DNA of 64,000 bases from Glycocaulis sp051859565 (GCF_051859565.1 NZ_JBHYFK010000001.1:248001-312000); one strand, 5' to 3'. Numbered from the stretch's first letter, positions 42,049 through 51,173 are shown. The notes: generated from the letters alone by a model not told the origin. Translations and numbers: made by a program.

Positions 42049-44049
42049 ATGGATACAGCCGAGCTCATCTTGCTGGCCGCCGCAGGCCTTGTCCTGCTGG
42101 CCATTGCAGGGGCTGCCGCCACGCGGCAGGCCGGGGCTCCGCTATTGCTGATCTTCCTGGTCATCGGAATGCTGGCAGGAGAGGAGGGGCCGGGCGGCAT
42201 TGCCTTCCATGCCCACGATACGGCCTATCTCTTTGGCTCGCTGGCCCTTGCGCTGATCCTGTTTGATGGCGGCCTGGGCACCAAGCTGCGCCGGCTGCGC
42301 AGCGTGCTGCGCCCCGCGCTCAGCCTTGCCACGCTGGGCGTCATCATCACCGCAGGCATCACCGCTCTTGCGGCCAAATACCTGTTCGGGCTGGGCTGGG
42401 TCGAAGCAGCCCTGATGGGCGCTATTGTTTCCTCGACAGATGCCGCAGCCGTGCTGATGCTGATCGCGGGCAAGGACATCAAGGCGCGCCCGCGGGTCGC
42501 CACCACGCTGGAAGCGGAGTCCGGCTTTAACGACCCCATGGCCGTGATTCTTGTGGTCACTTTCGTGGCCTGGCTGACCGGGCAGGGCATTCCTGATCCC
42601 CTGATTGCAACCCTGTCGATCGTCTGGGCGATTGTGGCGGGCGGTGCAATTGGCTGGTTCGGCGGCCGCCTGATCGCCTATGTCGAGCGCAAGATCGGCC
42701 TGCCCATCGGGCTTTATCCCATCTTCGCTTCGGCCGGTGCGGTCTTCCTGTTTGCCTTTGCCGAAGTGGTTGGCGGTTCGGGCTTTCTGGCGGCCTATCT
42801 CGCTGGCGTGGCGATGGCCTCTGCGCCCAAGCGCCGCGCGGCGGAAGCCACGGCGCGCTTTTCCGACGGGCTCGCCTGGATCGCCCAGATCGGCCTGTTC
42901 CTGATGCTGGGGCTGCTGGTCACGCCCAGCCACGCCGCAGAGGTGGCGCTGCCCGCCCTCGGGCTTGCCTTTGTGCTCATTCTCATTGCGCGCCCGGTGG
43001 CAGTGCTTGTTTGTCTCGCGCCGGAGCGTTTCAGGATCAATGAGCGCGCCTTTATCGGCTGGATGGGCCTGCGCGGGGCGGTGCCCATCTTTCTTGGTGC
43101 CTTTCCGGTTCTGGCCGGGGTGGAAAACGCGAACCTGTACTTTTCCGCCGCCTTCGCGGTGGTTATTGCCTCTCTGGTCATCCAGGGCTGGACGGCCGGC
43201 CCGGTGGCGCGCCTGTTTAACGTGGCGCCGCCACTGGAGCGCGGCGGCAATCTGGCCAATGCCGGCATGATCGCGGCTGTGGCCATCGGGTTCACGCTGG
43301 CAAGCGCGCTGGTTTCGTTTGGCGCCAATGAGCGCGATGCGGGCCGCGAAGCCATTTCGCCGTTAAACATGCGCGAGCTGCTGGCCGTTCTGGGCCCGGA
43401 CGGCTCCATGCGTGCGGTACGGCTGGAAAGCTTCCCGTCGGACTGGGACGCGATGGATCCGGCCGAGCGCCGCGAGACGTTCGGCCGGATTGCCGCCGGA
43501 CTGGTGGCCGCCCAGAACGAGCGCATCATGGAAGAGCGCGAGCAATTACTGGTCATGCGTGCGCAGGAGGAGGCAGGCATCCCCTTGAGCCTGCCCCAGC
43601 AGGCCCGGCGCGATACGCTGGCACGGCGCTATGGCGGGCGGTATGACGACCTCGACGATCTGCTGGCGCGCGTCGATATTGTTCCGCCCTCTCTGGGCGC
43701 GGCCCAAGCCGCGCTCGCCACGGGTTGGGGCTCCAGCGCGGCGGCTCTCGAACGCAATGCGCTCTACGGCCGCACACCGCGCGAGGGCCGTTTCTCCAGC
43801 CTCACCAGCGCGGCAGCAGATTATGTTGACGTCTTCAACACGCACCGCGACTTCGCCAGCTTTCGCGCCGAACGTGCCCGGCTGCGCGAGCAGGGCGATC
43901 TGCTTGTTGGCCCGGCCCTGGTGGGCCAGATCGGCCCCTATGCAGAGAGCGGAGATGCGTACGCGGCGCAGGTCCGTGCTGTCATGAACAGTGGCGGCCT
44001 GACACGCTTTGATCCGGCCCGGGATGCAGGCTTCATCGAGGAAAGCTAG
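42049..44049 (+). CDS. Potassium/proton antiporter, CPA1 family (NhaP2/CvrA-like)
   Basis: 666 residues. About 12 membrane helices fill residues 5-400; FDGGLGTKLRRLR, SSTDAAAVLMLI and ESGFNDPMAVILV are the conserved CPA1 segments, with the ion-binding Asp pair in FNDP. The remaining ~230 residues form a soluble cytoplasmic tail, unlike the TrkA-C/CorC tail of enteric NhaP2, with several Arg/Glu-rich helices. Exports K+ or Na+ for pH and osmotic balance; cation not resolved. Start at ATG 42049 chosen by homology to MDTAELILLAAAG. Confidence 0.88.
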   Translation: MDTAELILLAAAGLVLLAIAGAAATRQAGAPLLLIFLVIGMLAGEEGPGGIAFHAHDTAYLFGSLALALILFDGGLGTKLRRLRSVLRPALSLATLGVIITAGITALAAKYLFGLGWVEAALMGAIVSSTDAAAVLMLIAGKDIKARPRVATTLEAESGFNDPMAVILVVTFVAWLTGQGIPDPLIATLSIVWAIVAGGAIGWFGGRLIAYVERKIGLPIGLYPIFASAGAVFLFAFAEVVGGSGFLAAYLAGVAMASAPKRRAAEATARFSDGLAWIAQIGLFLMLGLLVTPSHAAEVALPALGLAFVLILIARPVAVLVCLAPERFRINERAFIGWMGLRGAVPIFLGAFPVLAGVENANLYFSAAFAVVIASLVIQGWTAGPVARLFNVAPPLERGGNLANAGMIAAVAIGFTLASALVSFGANERDAGREAISPLNMRELLAVLGPDGSMRAVRLESFPSDWDAMDPAERRETFGRIAAGLVAAQNERIMEEREQLLVMRAQEEAGIPLSLPQQARRDTLARRYGGRYDDLDDLLARVDIVPPSLGAAQAALATGWGSSAAALERNALYGRTPREGRFSSLTSAAADYVDVFNTHRDFASFRAERARLREQGDLLVGPALVGQIGPYAESGDAYAAQVRAVMNSGGLTRFDPARDAGFIEES

Positions 44050-44060
44050 GGCGGCTCGCG

Positions 44061-44678
44061 CTAGGTTATCACGCGGGCGAGAATGAAACCGGCCAGCCCG
44101 CCCGCAATGATCAGCCCCCACAACCACCAGCGTACGCCCGGCTTGCGGGCCGGTTCGCTGTCGAGTTCCTCATCGGCGAACTCGTGGGCGATGTCAGGCA
44201 TTGTCCAGGCCAGATAGGCGGTGGGCAGCGTGAAGCAGTAAAGCAGCACTCCCCAGAAGACCGTGTTCCAGTGGCTGTAGGTGGACGGCGCCCACAAGGC
44301 CAGACGCGTGTCATCATTGGCAACAGCGAGGTAGAAAATGAAAGCGGCCACCAGCCCTGTCAGCACGTGATAGGCAAACGCATAGGCTTTCTGGCGCAGA
44401 TCGCGTTCCAGATCGTCCAGCTCGCACACCTGCTCGCCGATAATGCGCTGCATGTAGGATGGCGCAATGTAGAAGAAGGCGAGGACAGCCATCGCGATGA
44501 TGCCAAGCCCGGCCATGGAAACCGCAAAGCTGGGCGAACCCGCCCCGGCCAGCGGAGCGTTCAGCATGACCAGGCCGCCAAGCGGATAGCCAAAGAGCGT
44601 GAGGCTTGTGGCCAGGCGCATCGCATTGCGGCTGCGCCGGGGAGTCTTGCCGTTGGCCGTACGCATATAGAAGGACAT
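44061..44678 (-). CDS. Hypothetical membrane protein paired with XRE regulator
   Basis: 205 residues with four probable helices (about 22-42, 50-72, 98-122, 130-160) and a C-terminal one (about 184-203) after an acidic loop DEELDSEPARKPG. No enzyme motif. It begins 1 nt past the stop of the XRE regulator gene, a regulator-plus-membrane-protein pairing seen in many bacteria. Function unknown. Confidence 0.75.
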   Translation of the reverse strand: MSFYMRTANGKTPRRSRNAMRLATSLTLFGYPLGGLVMLNAPLAGAGSPSFAVSMAGLGIIAMAVLAFFYIAPSYMQRIIGEQVCELDDLERDLRQKAYAFAYHVLTGLVAAFIFYLAVANDDTRLALWAPSTYSHWNTVFWGVLLYCFTLPTAYLAWTMPDIAHEFADEELDSEPARKPGVRWWLWGLIIAGGLAGFILARVIT

Positions 44679-44679
44679 G

Positions 44680-44925
44680 TCACTGATCCCGTTGGTTCGC
44701 GATCCGCGAAAGCGGCTCGAACGGCTTGAGCGAAAAGATCATTTCTATCGGCAGGTCGAAATACTCGGCGAGCTTGAGGGCAAGCTCGAGTGAGGGGCTG
44801 TAATCGCCGCGTTCCAGATACCCGATCGTCTGGAAGTTGACGCCCACCGCATCGGCCAGCGCCTTGCGCGACAGGCTGCGTTCGGCGCGCAGCACGGGCA
44901 GGCGGTTATAGATGGGCGAACTCAT
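44680..44925 (-). CDS. XRE-family transcriptional regulator
   Basis: 81-residue stand-alone helix-turn-helix protein: LSRKALADAVGVNFQTIGYL and ERGDYSPSLELALKLAEYFD, ending with the IEMIFSL segment typical of the YozG/HipB-like small regulators. Likely represses its own two-gene operon with the membrane protein; a palindrome lies about 80 bases upstream. Confidence 0.87.
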   Translation of the reverse strand: MSSPIYNRLPVLRAERSLSRKALADAVGVNFQTIGYLERGDYSPSLELALKLAEYFDLPIEMIFSLKPFEPLSRIANQRDQ

Positions 44926-45002
44926 CGGGGGACCTTCACACGAAACGCCGGACTCTCATGACGGCAAGCTATAATCGCGCCCTGTGCAGATCACAAGCGT
45001 TT

Positions 45003-45020
45003 TGTTGTATATGTATAACA
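45003..45020. promoter_or_regulatory. Candidate operator for the XRE regulator
   Basis: TGTTGTA (45003-45009) and TATAACA (45014-45020) make a near-perfect inverted repeat with a 4-nt centre, in an AT-rich patch upstream of the leftward XRE gene. A TTGTGA/TTATAG pair reading leftward from the same region could be the promoter. Inferred only. Confidence 0.4.
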
Positions 45021-45042
45021 TTTCATATATCGGCAATTCTGT

Positions 45043-45393
45043 TCAGAGCAAGCCGTCTTCACCGCCGCTATCGTCGACGCCGCCGCTGCCACGCCGCAAG
45101 GACGCGTCGGGGTCATCCTCCTCGTCGCGCCGCCGCCGTGAAGCGCGGCCAAATCCGACGCCGGTGGCATAGCCTTCACCGTGGCTGCCTTCGCTGTCCT
45201 TGGGATAAAATTCTGCGCCCATCATCCAGCGATAGGCAATGAGGGCCGTGGCAAAAGCGGCAAGTGCCAGAAGGCCGAGCACGGCCCATCCTGCGAGCGA
45301 GACCGGCTGGATGTGGAAGATCAGGACAAATGCAAGCCCCAGTCCAATAGCGCACAGGCTCGCGGCTCCGACGGATTTGAAAAAGCGCATCAT
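45043..45393 (-). CDS. Hypothetical two-helix membrane protein with acidic tail
   Basis: 116 residues. Hydrophobic helices at about 8-30 and 34-56, then a cytoplasmic or periplasmic tail rich in Gly, Arg and Asp (RRRRDEEDDPDASLRRG, GGVDDSGGEDG). No recognised family. It may be transcribed with the ABC ATPase gene that ends 43 bases upstream. Confidence 0.66.
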   Translation of the reverse strand: MMRFFKSVGAASLCAIGLGLAFVLIFHIQPVSLAGWAVLGLLALAAFATALIAYRWMMGAEFYPKDSEGSHGEGYATGVGFGRASRRRRDEEDDPDASLRRGSGGVDDSGGEDGLL

Positions 45394-45436
45394 GGCCGGT
45401 TCTCCCGGATGGCTAGGCCCCCGTCAGCACTGCTGG

Positions 45437-46417
45437 TCAGCGCGCCGCCTTGGCCTCCTGCGCCCCAGCTTGCCCGCTATTATACGTAAGGGCGAGGAAA
45501 ACATCCTCCAGGTCGGGTTCTTCGGTTCTCAGGTCGCGGATGCGCTGGCCGCTTTCATTGAAGCGCGCGATGAGATCGCCCACCGATGTCTGTCCGGCCC
45601 GGTAGGTAATGGTCAGCGCGCCATCGCGCAGATCAGCATCCAGCCTTTCAAACCCGGCCGGAATGGCTGACAACGCGTCCTCGGCCTCGATAATCAGCGT
45701 CTTGCGGTCCAGACGGCGCAGCAGGCTGTGCTTGGGTTCGCACGCGACGACGCGGCCCTGGTCGATAATGGCGATCTCGTCGCACAGCTCTTGAGCCTCT
45801 TCGAGATAGTGTGTGGTCAGGACGATGGTAACGCCCAGCCCGTTCAGCTTGACCACATACTCCCAGAGCTGGCGGCGCAGCTCGATATCCACGCCTGCCG
45901 TCGGCTCATCGAGCACCAGTACGGGCGGGTTATGCACCAGCGCCTTGGCGATCAGGAGGCGCCGCTTCATGCCGCCCGATAGCTGGCGCACATAGGCATT
46001 GCGCTTGTCGGCAAGGCCCATCACCTCAAGCAGTTCATCGGAGCGCCGCTCGCTCTTGGGTACGCCGTAAAACCCCGCCATCAGCTCCAGCGTCTCAAAG
46101 GGCGTGAAGAACACGTCCATATTGATTTCCTGCGGCACGACGCCGATCGAGGCACGGGCCTGACGCGCGGCTGCGGTGATGTCATGACCCCAGATGCTGG
46201 CCGTGCCGCCAGTCTTGTTGGTCAGCCCGGCGAGGATGTTGATGAAGGTCGATTTGCCCGCGCCATTGGGTCCCAGCAACCCGAAGATCGAGCCGCGGCG
46301 CACTTTCAGGTCAATGCCTTTGAGGGCCTGCTTGGGCTCGCGCTTTTTCGATCCGGCATAGGTCTTTTCAAGGCCTTCGGCGATGATGGCAAAATCGGGC
46401 AGGTTGGGCTGGGTCAT
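45437..46417 (-). CDS. ABC-2 type exporter ATP-binding protein
   Basis: 326-residue ATPase of the drug/daunorubicin-type ABC-2 exporters. Walker A LLGPNGAGKST, Q-loop VVPQE, signature QLSGGMKRRL, Walker B VLVLDEPTAGVD and the TTHYLEEAQELCDEIAII region are all present, followed by a ~90-residue C-terminal domain. No ABC-2 permease gene is adjacent in the window, so its membrane partner must be elsewhere or it acts with a distant operon. Confidence 0.92.
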   Translation of the reverse strand: MTQPNLPDFAIIAEGLEKTYAGSKKREPKQALKGIDLKVRRGSIFGLLGPNGAGKSTFINILAGLTNKTGGTASIWGHDITAAARQARASIGVVPQEINMDVFFTPFETLELMAGFYGVPKSERRSDELLEVMGLADKRNAYVRQLSGGMKRRLLIAKALVHNPPVLVLDEPTAGVDIELRRQLWEYVVKLNGLGVTIVLTTHYLEEAQELCDEIAIIDQGRVVACEPKHSLLRRLDRKTLIIEAEDALSAIPAGFERLDADLRDGALTITYRAGQTSVGDLIARFNESGQRIRDLRTEEPDLEDVFLALTYNSGQAGAQEAKAAR

Positions 46418-46562
46418 GGCATTGAGGCCTTGGATGTGTGAGCCGGGCGCGGGCGTGATGATTGACGCGCGTAGCGGCTAAAACTAAAGCAGAGTGAACT
46501 TAAGGGGCTTGCGCACTGGCGTCCACGCTGGCGCACGCCTGAACTGCCATCAGGGGATATAC

Positions 46563-46799
46563 ATGGCCCGTACGCGCGAAAAGGCTCCTGCGGAAAAGGT
46601 GAAGTCACCCGTGGCTGCGCGGGCGGCTTTTCCTGCACCTGAAGTGATCGAGGTCACGTCCAAGCGCGTCATGTGCGATGGCGGCGGCGGTGCGCTCGGC
46701 CATCCGCGCGTCTGGTACGATATGGGTGATGATGATTTCGTCGAGTGCGGCTATTGCGACCGCCGCTTCGTGCTGAAAGCCGGATCAGACGGTCATTAG
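46563..46799 (+). CDS. Small CHCC zinc-finger protein (NDUFS6-like)
   Basis: 78 residues. A basic disordered start is followed by a zinc finger with Cys in VMCDGG, His in LGHPRVW and the pair CGYC, the pattern of the zf-CHCC family whose mitochondrial member is the complex I subunit NDUFS6. It may be an accessory factor of NADH dehydrogenase, but no nuo genes are near. Start ATG at 46563 after AGGGGATAT. Confidence 0.82.
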   Translation: MARTREKAPAEKVKSPVAARAAFPAPEVIEVTSKRVMCDGGGGALGHPRVWYDMGDDDFVECGYCDRRFVLKAGSDGH

Positions 46800-46900
46800 C
46801 GTCGCGCGCACTGTTGCCCTGACAGCGCCAAACCGGCTTAACTCCTGACGGGATGCGCCCGCGAGAAGAGGCGCGAGGTTAAACCGGGGGAGTTCATCAC

Positions 46901-48418
46901 GTGAATTTTGCGTGGACACCGCGCCGTATCGGGCTGGTGACGGGGCTGGTGCTGGCCGTTGGCCTGCAGTGCATCCCTCTTCCTGACGGCCTTTCGCGCG
47001 AAGCCTGGCTGTGCCTGTCTCTGGCCCTGATGATGGCAAGCTGGTGGGCCAGCGAGGCTATTCCGATTGCTGCCACCGCCCTTGTTCCGCTTGCATTGTT
47101 TCCCCTGTTCGGCATTGCCAGCGCCCGCGATGCCGCCTTCCCCTACGCCGACCCCATCGTACTGCTATTGCTGGGCGGGTTTATCGTCGCGCTGGGCATA
47201 GAGCGCTGGAATTTGCACGCGCGTATCGCGTTGAATGTGGTGGCGGCCTTCGGCTCGCGCCCCTCGCTTATGCTTCTGGGCTTCATGATCGCGTCGGGCG
47301 TTCTGTCAATGTGGATATCCAACACCGCGACCACGCTGATGATGATCCCCATCGCGCTGAAAGTCGCCGAAGCGGTGGAGAAAGAAGGCGTCGACGCGAA
47401 AATGTTCGCGCCCGCACTGGCACTGGCGATTGCCTACTCAGCCTCCATTGGCGGATTGGCCACGCCTGTCGGCACGCCTTCCAACCTCATCGCCATCGGC
47501 TATCTGGAGCGCACTGTAGAGCGCTCGATCAGCTTTCCTGAGTGGATGATGCTGGGCCTGCCGGCTGCCGCGCTCATCATTCCTGCAGCGTGGATCATCC
47601 TGACGCGCTTCGCCTTCAAGATTCCCTCCCGTGCCGGCAGTGGTGATGGCCATGCGCTGGTCATCGCCGAGAAGAAGGCGCTAGGGCGCATGACAACGCC
47701 CGAACGGCGTGTCGCCATGGCGTTTGGCACGGTCGCGCTGCTCTGGATGGGGCGTGACCTGCCGGGCGTGCTGATTGGCATGCCCGATATAAGCTTTGGC
47801 TGGAATCCGCTCCTGTCATGGCTCTCGGCAGCGCTGAACCTGCCCATCACGCTCAGCCTGAATGACATGCAGATCGCCATGATGGGCGCGCTGGCCATGT
47901 TCCTCATCCCTGCCGGAGGGCCCGATGGCAAAGGCCGCGCCCTGATGGACTGGGAGACGACCCAGCGCCTGCCCTGGGGCGTGCTCATCCTGTTCGGGGG
48001 CGGCCTCTCACTGGCAGCGGCCATGGACGCGACGGGGCTGTCGGCATGGATCGGCTCTCATCTGGCGATCGTCGCGGCGTTGCCCTTGCCCATCGTCGTG
48101 CTGATCCTTGCCTTCATGGTCGTCTTCCTGACCGAGCTGACCTCCAACGTCGCCACCACGACGGCCTTTCTCCCCGTGCTGGGCGGTGTCGCGGCGGCGG
48201 CGGGTGTGCCAGCAGAGCATCTCATCCTGCCGGTGGCGCTGGCGGCGAGCTGTTCCTTCATGTTGCCGGTGGCGACCGCGCCCAATGCCATTGTCTATGC
48301 GTCCGGCGCGGTGACGATGGGGCAGATGATCAAGGCCGGTTTTCGTATCAACCTGGTGGCCGCGCCGCTCATCGCGATGCTGGCCAGCTTCCTGGCGCCC
48401 TTTGTCTTTCCCGCCTGA
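46901..48418 (+). CDS. DASS/SLC13-family sodium-coupled anion transporter
   Basis: 505 residues, GTG start, about 11 membrane helices plus two re-entrant hairpins. The two SNT-type substrate motifs are clear: MWISNTATTLMMIPI and LTSNVATTTAFLPV, with matching GTPSNLIAIGYL and VATAPNAIVYASG ends. Probably imports dicarboxylates such as succinate or malate with Na+. Converges with the winged-helix gene (stops back to back). Confidence 0.91.
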   Translation: MNFAWTPRRIGLVTGLVLAVGLQCIPLPDGLSREAWLCLSLALMMASWWASEAIPIAATALVPLALFPLFGIASARDAAFPYADPIVLLLLGGFIVALGIERWNLHARIALNVVAAFGSRPSLMLLGFMIASGVLSMWISNTATTLMMIPIALKVAEAVEKEGVDAKMFAPALALAIAYSASIGGLATPVGTPSNLIAIGYLERTVERSISFPEWMMLGLPAAALIIPAAWIILTRFAFKIPSRAGSGDGHALVIAEKKALGRMTTPERRVAMAFGTVALLWMGRDLPGVLIGMPDISFGWNPLLSWLSAALNLPITLSLNDMQIAMMGALAMFLIPAGGPDGKGRALMDWETTQRLPWGVLILFGGGLSLAAAMDATGLSAWIGSHLAIVAALPLPIVVLILAFMVVFLTELTSNVATTTAFLPVLGGVAAAAGVPAEHLILPVALAASCSFMLPVATAPNAIVYASGAVTMGQMIKAGFRINLVAAPLIAMLASFLAPFVFPA

Positions 48419-48715
48419 TTACTCGCCCACGAGCTTTTTCAGATCATCAAGATAGGCGATCCAGGCCTTGCGTCCGGCATCGGTCAGGGCCGCATCGGTA
48501 CGCGGCTTGCGGTCGACAAAGCGCTTGGTGATGGCGACATAGCCAGCGTCCTCCAGCTTTCTGAGGTGCGTGGACAGATTGCCGTCGGTCGCCCCGGTGC
48601 GGTCTTTCAGCTCGCCAAAGCTCGCCGCCTCGACGCTGGCCAGATACGCCATCAGTCCCAGGCGCATGCGCCCGTGAATGACGTCATCGAGGTCTGAGGA
48701 GTTGAAATCGGCCAT
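48419..48715 (-). CDS. Winged-helix transcriptional regulator
   Basis: 98-residue ArsR/MarR-like winged helix: FGELKDRTGATDGNLSTHLR (recognition helix), KLEDAGYVAITKRFVDRKPR (wing) and TDAGRKAWIAYLDDL. It belongs to the small regulators of the PF13601 type that pair with membrane proteins. Lies 4 nt after the upstream membrane-protein gene and probably represses the operon through the palindrome at 49421-49437. Confidence 0.87.
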   Translation of the reverse strand: MADFNSSDLDDVIHGRMRLGLMAYLASVEAASFGELKDRTGATDGNLSTHLRKLEDAGYVAITKRFVDRKPRTDAALTDAGRKAWIAYLDDLKKLVGE

Positions 48716-48719
48716 GGCG

Positions 48720-49349
48720 CTACACCAGGTCCTTCGGTTCCCTGGTCATCACCCACAGGCCGGGCAGGAAGGTGCCAAGGAACATGCCCGCTGATGCAAC
48801 CAGATAGGTTTCGACAGTCATCATCAGGGCGGCGCAGGCGAACGTGGCGGCGAACGATATGATCGCGGGTACCAGAAGCATACGTTGGCGCGAGATCAGC
48901 GCATCAATCATCCATCCCATGCCGTAACCGGCAAACCCTACGGCCAGCATGCTGTTGAAGAAGACGGCTGGCAGCCCGCCCACATAAACTCCGGCCAGTA
49001 TCCCGAAAAAATAGGCCATCAGGGCGGCGCCCACGGACGGCCAGACGACGGCCTGCACACGGTTTCCCATTGAGCCTGCGCCCGGCTTGCGGCGTACCGT
49101 CCGGACCAACAGGAACTGACCGAAGCTGCCCACTACCATGAAGCCGACCCACATCGGAAGCAGTACGCCCCAGCCCAACGGCAGAATGTCGGCAATGACG
49201 GCCCAATGGGTCAGGAAGGTCAGGCTTGCCAGTCCGCCCCACCAGACCATGAAGCGCCCGCCCAGAAGGGGCGCCTTCGCACCGGCTTCTGCCATCTCGC
49301 GTAAGTAAGCCAGATCGGCGCTGGCGGCGGTCTTGCGGTCGGTATTCAT
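48720..49349 (-). CDS. Hypothetical membrane protein co-transcribed with winged-helix regulator
   Basis: 209 residues with about six hydrophobic helices (near 35-55, 60-80, 100-122, 128-150, 155-178, 182-202), no enzyme motif and no signal peptide. First gene of a two-gene unit with the regulator. The same gene organisation (membrane protein + small regulator) appears again at 44061-44925. Confidence 0.75.
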   Translation of the reverse strand: MNTDRKTAASADLAYLREMAEAGAKAPLLGGRFMVWWGGLASLTFLTHWAVIADILPLGWGVLLPMWVGFMVVGSFGQFLLVRTVRRKPGAGSMGNRVQAVVWPSVGAALMAYFFGILAGVYVGGLPAVFFNSMLAVGFAGYGMGWMIDALISRQRMLLVPAIISFAATFACAALMMTVETYLVASAGMFLGTFLPGLWVMTREPKDLV

Positions 49350-49420
49350 GGGTGCGCCTCCTTCACACGGCGAATGCGCTGATTCGGGTCAGCTCGCTCT
49401 TTCATGGCACAGAACAAATT

Positions 49421-49437
49421 ACTTTGCAATGCAAAGT
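49421..49437. promoter_or_regulatory. Operator-like palindrome upstream of membrane-protein/regulator operon
   Basis: ACTTTGCA (49421-49428) and TGCAAAGT (49430-49437), perfect 8-bp arms around a single A, with partly symmetrical ACAAA/TTTGT just outside. It lies 72 bases before the leftward start at 49349, the position expected for autorepression by the winged-helix protein. Binding is inferred. Confidence 0.55.
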
Positions 49438-49539
49438 TTGTGGGAAAGGATGTGACAAGAAGGTCGGAAGGGGAAGAAGGGCGGGAAATTGTTTCGTTGC
49501 GCGCAGGGCTGGAATGACGAAGGGAGCCGCGGCAGAGCA

Positions 49540-50475
49540 CTACCCGCCAGCCGCCCGCCTCGCCCTTGGATGCGTGGCCGCGTGCACCGACAAAAGGCGC
49601 GCTGTATCCACCTCGGCATAGATTTGCGTGGTCGAGAGCGAGGCGTGACCCAGCAATTCCTGTATCGCGCGCAGATCCCCGCCCCCAGCCAGCAAATGCG
49701 TAGCGAAAGCGTGGCGCAGGGCATGGGGTGTAGCCGTCGAGGGCAGGCCAAGAGCGCCGCGCATACGCTCGACACAGCGCTGCACCGCGCGCGCATTCAG
49801 CGCCCCGCCGCGCGCACCCTTAAAGAGCGGCTGGTCTGCGGCCAGCGGAAAAGGGCAGACGGTGACATAGGCATCCACCACCTCGCGTACTGGTCTCAGC
49901 ACCGGCACCAGCCGCGTGCGTCCGCCCTTGCCGGTGATACGCAAGGCATCCGCCAGCGGATAATCACGGCCCATAAGCGAAAGCGCTTCGGACACGCGAA
50001 GCCCCGCCCCGTAGAGCAGGGCCAGCACGGCCGTATCGCGTGCGCCATGCCAGGCTTCGCTATGGGCAGTCCCTGCATCGTCCAGCATCGCCTTTGCCGC
50101 CGCTTCGCTGACGGGCCTTGGCAGGCGGCGCGGCGCGCGCGGCGCTTCGACCAGAGCCAACGCTGCATTGTCGATACCGTGGCGGGCGCGCACGAAGGCG
50201 TAGAAGCTGCGCACGGCGGAGAGAGCCCGTTGCAGCGTGCGCGGACCAGCCCCGTCCCTGCGCCGGTCAGCCAGCCAGGCCCGCCAGTCTGTGCCGGAGA
50301 GTTCAGAGAGGTCTTTTGAGGTAACAGCGCGGCCCTTGTGAGCGGTCAGGAAGGCGAGCCACTGGCCCAGATCGCGCTCATAAGCCTTTACCGTGTGGGC
50401 GCTATAGCGCCGCCCGCCCTCAATATGCGTGAGGAAACCGGCCACAAGGGCCGTGGGGGCAGCGCCTTGCGTCAT
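49540..50475 (-). CDS. xerC: Tyrosine recombinase XerC
   Basis: 311 residues of the XerC/XerD family that resolves chromosome dimers at dif. N-terminal SAM-like domain SAHTVKAYERDLGQWLAFL; catalytic residues in LYGAGLRVSEAL (Arg), HALRHAFATHLLAGG (His, Arg), LGHASLSTTQIYAEV (His, Tyr nucleophile). Start at MTQGAAPT (50475); upstream in-frame sequence overlaps DUF484 and is not conserved. Four-nt overlap with DUF484, a usual xerC neighbour. Confidence 0.93.
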   Translation of the reverse strand: MTQGAAPTALVAGFLTHIEGGRRYSAHTVKAYERDLGQWLAFLTAHKGRAVTSKDLSELSGTDWRAWLADRRRDGAGPRTLQRALSAVRSFYAFVRARHGIDNAALALVEAPRAPRRLPRPVSEAAAKAMLDDAGTAHSEAWHGARDTAVLALLYGAGLRVSEALSLMGRDYPLADALRITGKGGRTRLVPVLRPVREVVDAYVTVCPFPLAADQPLFKGARGGALNARAVQRCVERMRGALGLPSTATPHALRHAFATHLLAGGGDLRAIQELLGHASLSTTQIYAEVDTARLLSVHAATHPRARRAAGG

Positions 50476-51173
50476 CGCGGCAGAAGGGCCTCCAGCCGGC
50501 GTTCGAGAATACGGGCCAGGAAATGAGCCAGATCGGCCGCATCGCTGGGCCGGAAGGCGTCCCGGCGGGCAGAGCCAAGGCACACAATGCCGGAGAAGCC
50601 GCGCCCCTCAAGTGCAATGACGGCTTCGCTCGCCACACGGCTGGCCTGCACACCATAAATCGGCCCGGAAAGGCGTGGATCAGGCGCGCCAAGGCGTTCG
50701 GACATCTCTCCCAGCATGGTCATTTTCAGGCCCGGCGCAGCAGGCAGTATCGCAATCGCGCGCGGCAGGGCGGTGATACCCTCAAGACATACCCGCACAG
50801 CCTCAAGGCCCAGCGTGGTCGCCGTATGGCCCGCAAGGCGGCGGTCGAGCGCGGCCAGTGTCGGCTCGTCCATCAGGCCCATCACAGCAGCATGTGCGCT
50901 TGCCTGAGCGGCCAGATTGCCCCGCAGCATGTCCTGCAAATCTTCCTTGGCTGCTTTCAGCAGGGTGATTTCGCTCTGCAGGCGCGCGCGGGCCGCCGCA
51001 TTGAGATCGGCGATATTCCCGTCATGGCGTACGCCCAGCAGCGCATTCATCAGCTCGCCATCAGCCAGCACGCGCGACGGATCGGCCAGTATGGCGCTGC
51101 GCCAGTCCGGCGTGTCGTCTGCATTGCAGGTTGTGGGCATAGCGTTGCTGCGCATGCGTTTCATGCCGATCAT
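50472..51173 (-). CDS. DUF484 family protein
   Basis: About 233 residues. A helical N-terminus with WRSAILADPSRVLADGELMN precedes a GAF-like domain (ALPRAIAILPAAPG, SRVASEAVIALEGRGFSGIV, FRPSDAADLAHFLARILERR). DUF484 genes sit beside xerC in many proteobacteria. Role unknown, possibly sensory or in chromosome-end steps. The start is uncertain: ATG 51173 follows CAGGATGG, but MPTTCN at 51140 is also possible. Confidence 0.82.
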   Translation of the reverse strand: MIGMKRMRSNAMPTTCNADDTPDWRSAILADPSRVLADGELMNALLGVRHDGNIADLNAAARARLQSEITLLKAAKEDLQDMLRGNLAAQASAHAAVMGLMDEPTLAALDRRLAGHTATTLGLEAVRVCLEGITALPRAIAILPAAPGLKMTMLGEMSERLGAPDPRLSGPIYGVQASRVASEAVIALEGRGFSGIVCLGSARRDAFRPSDAADLAHFLARILERRLEALLPR

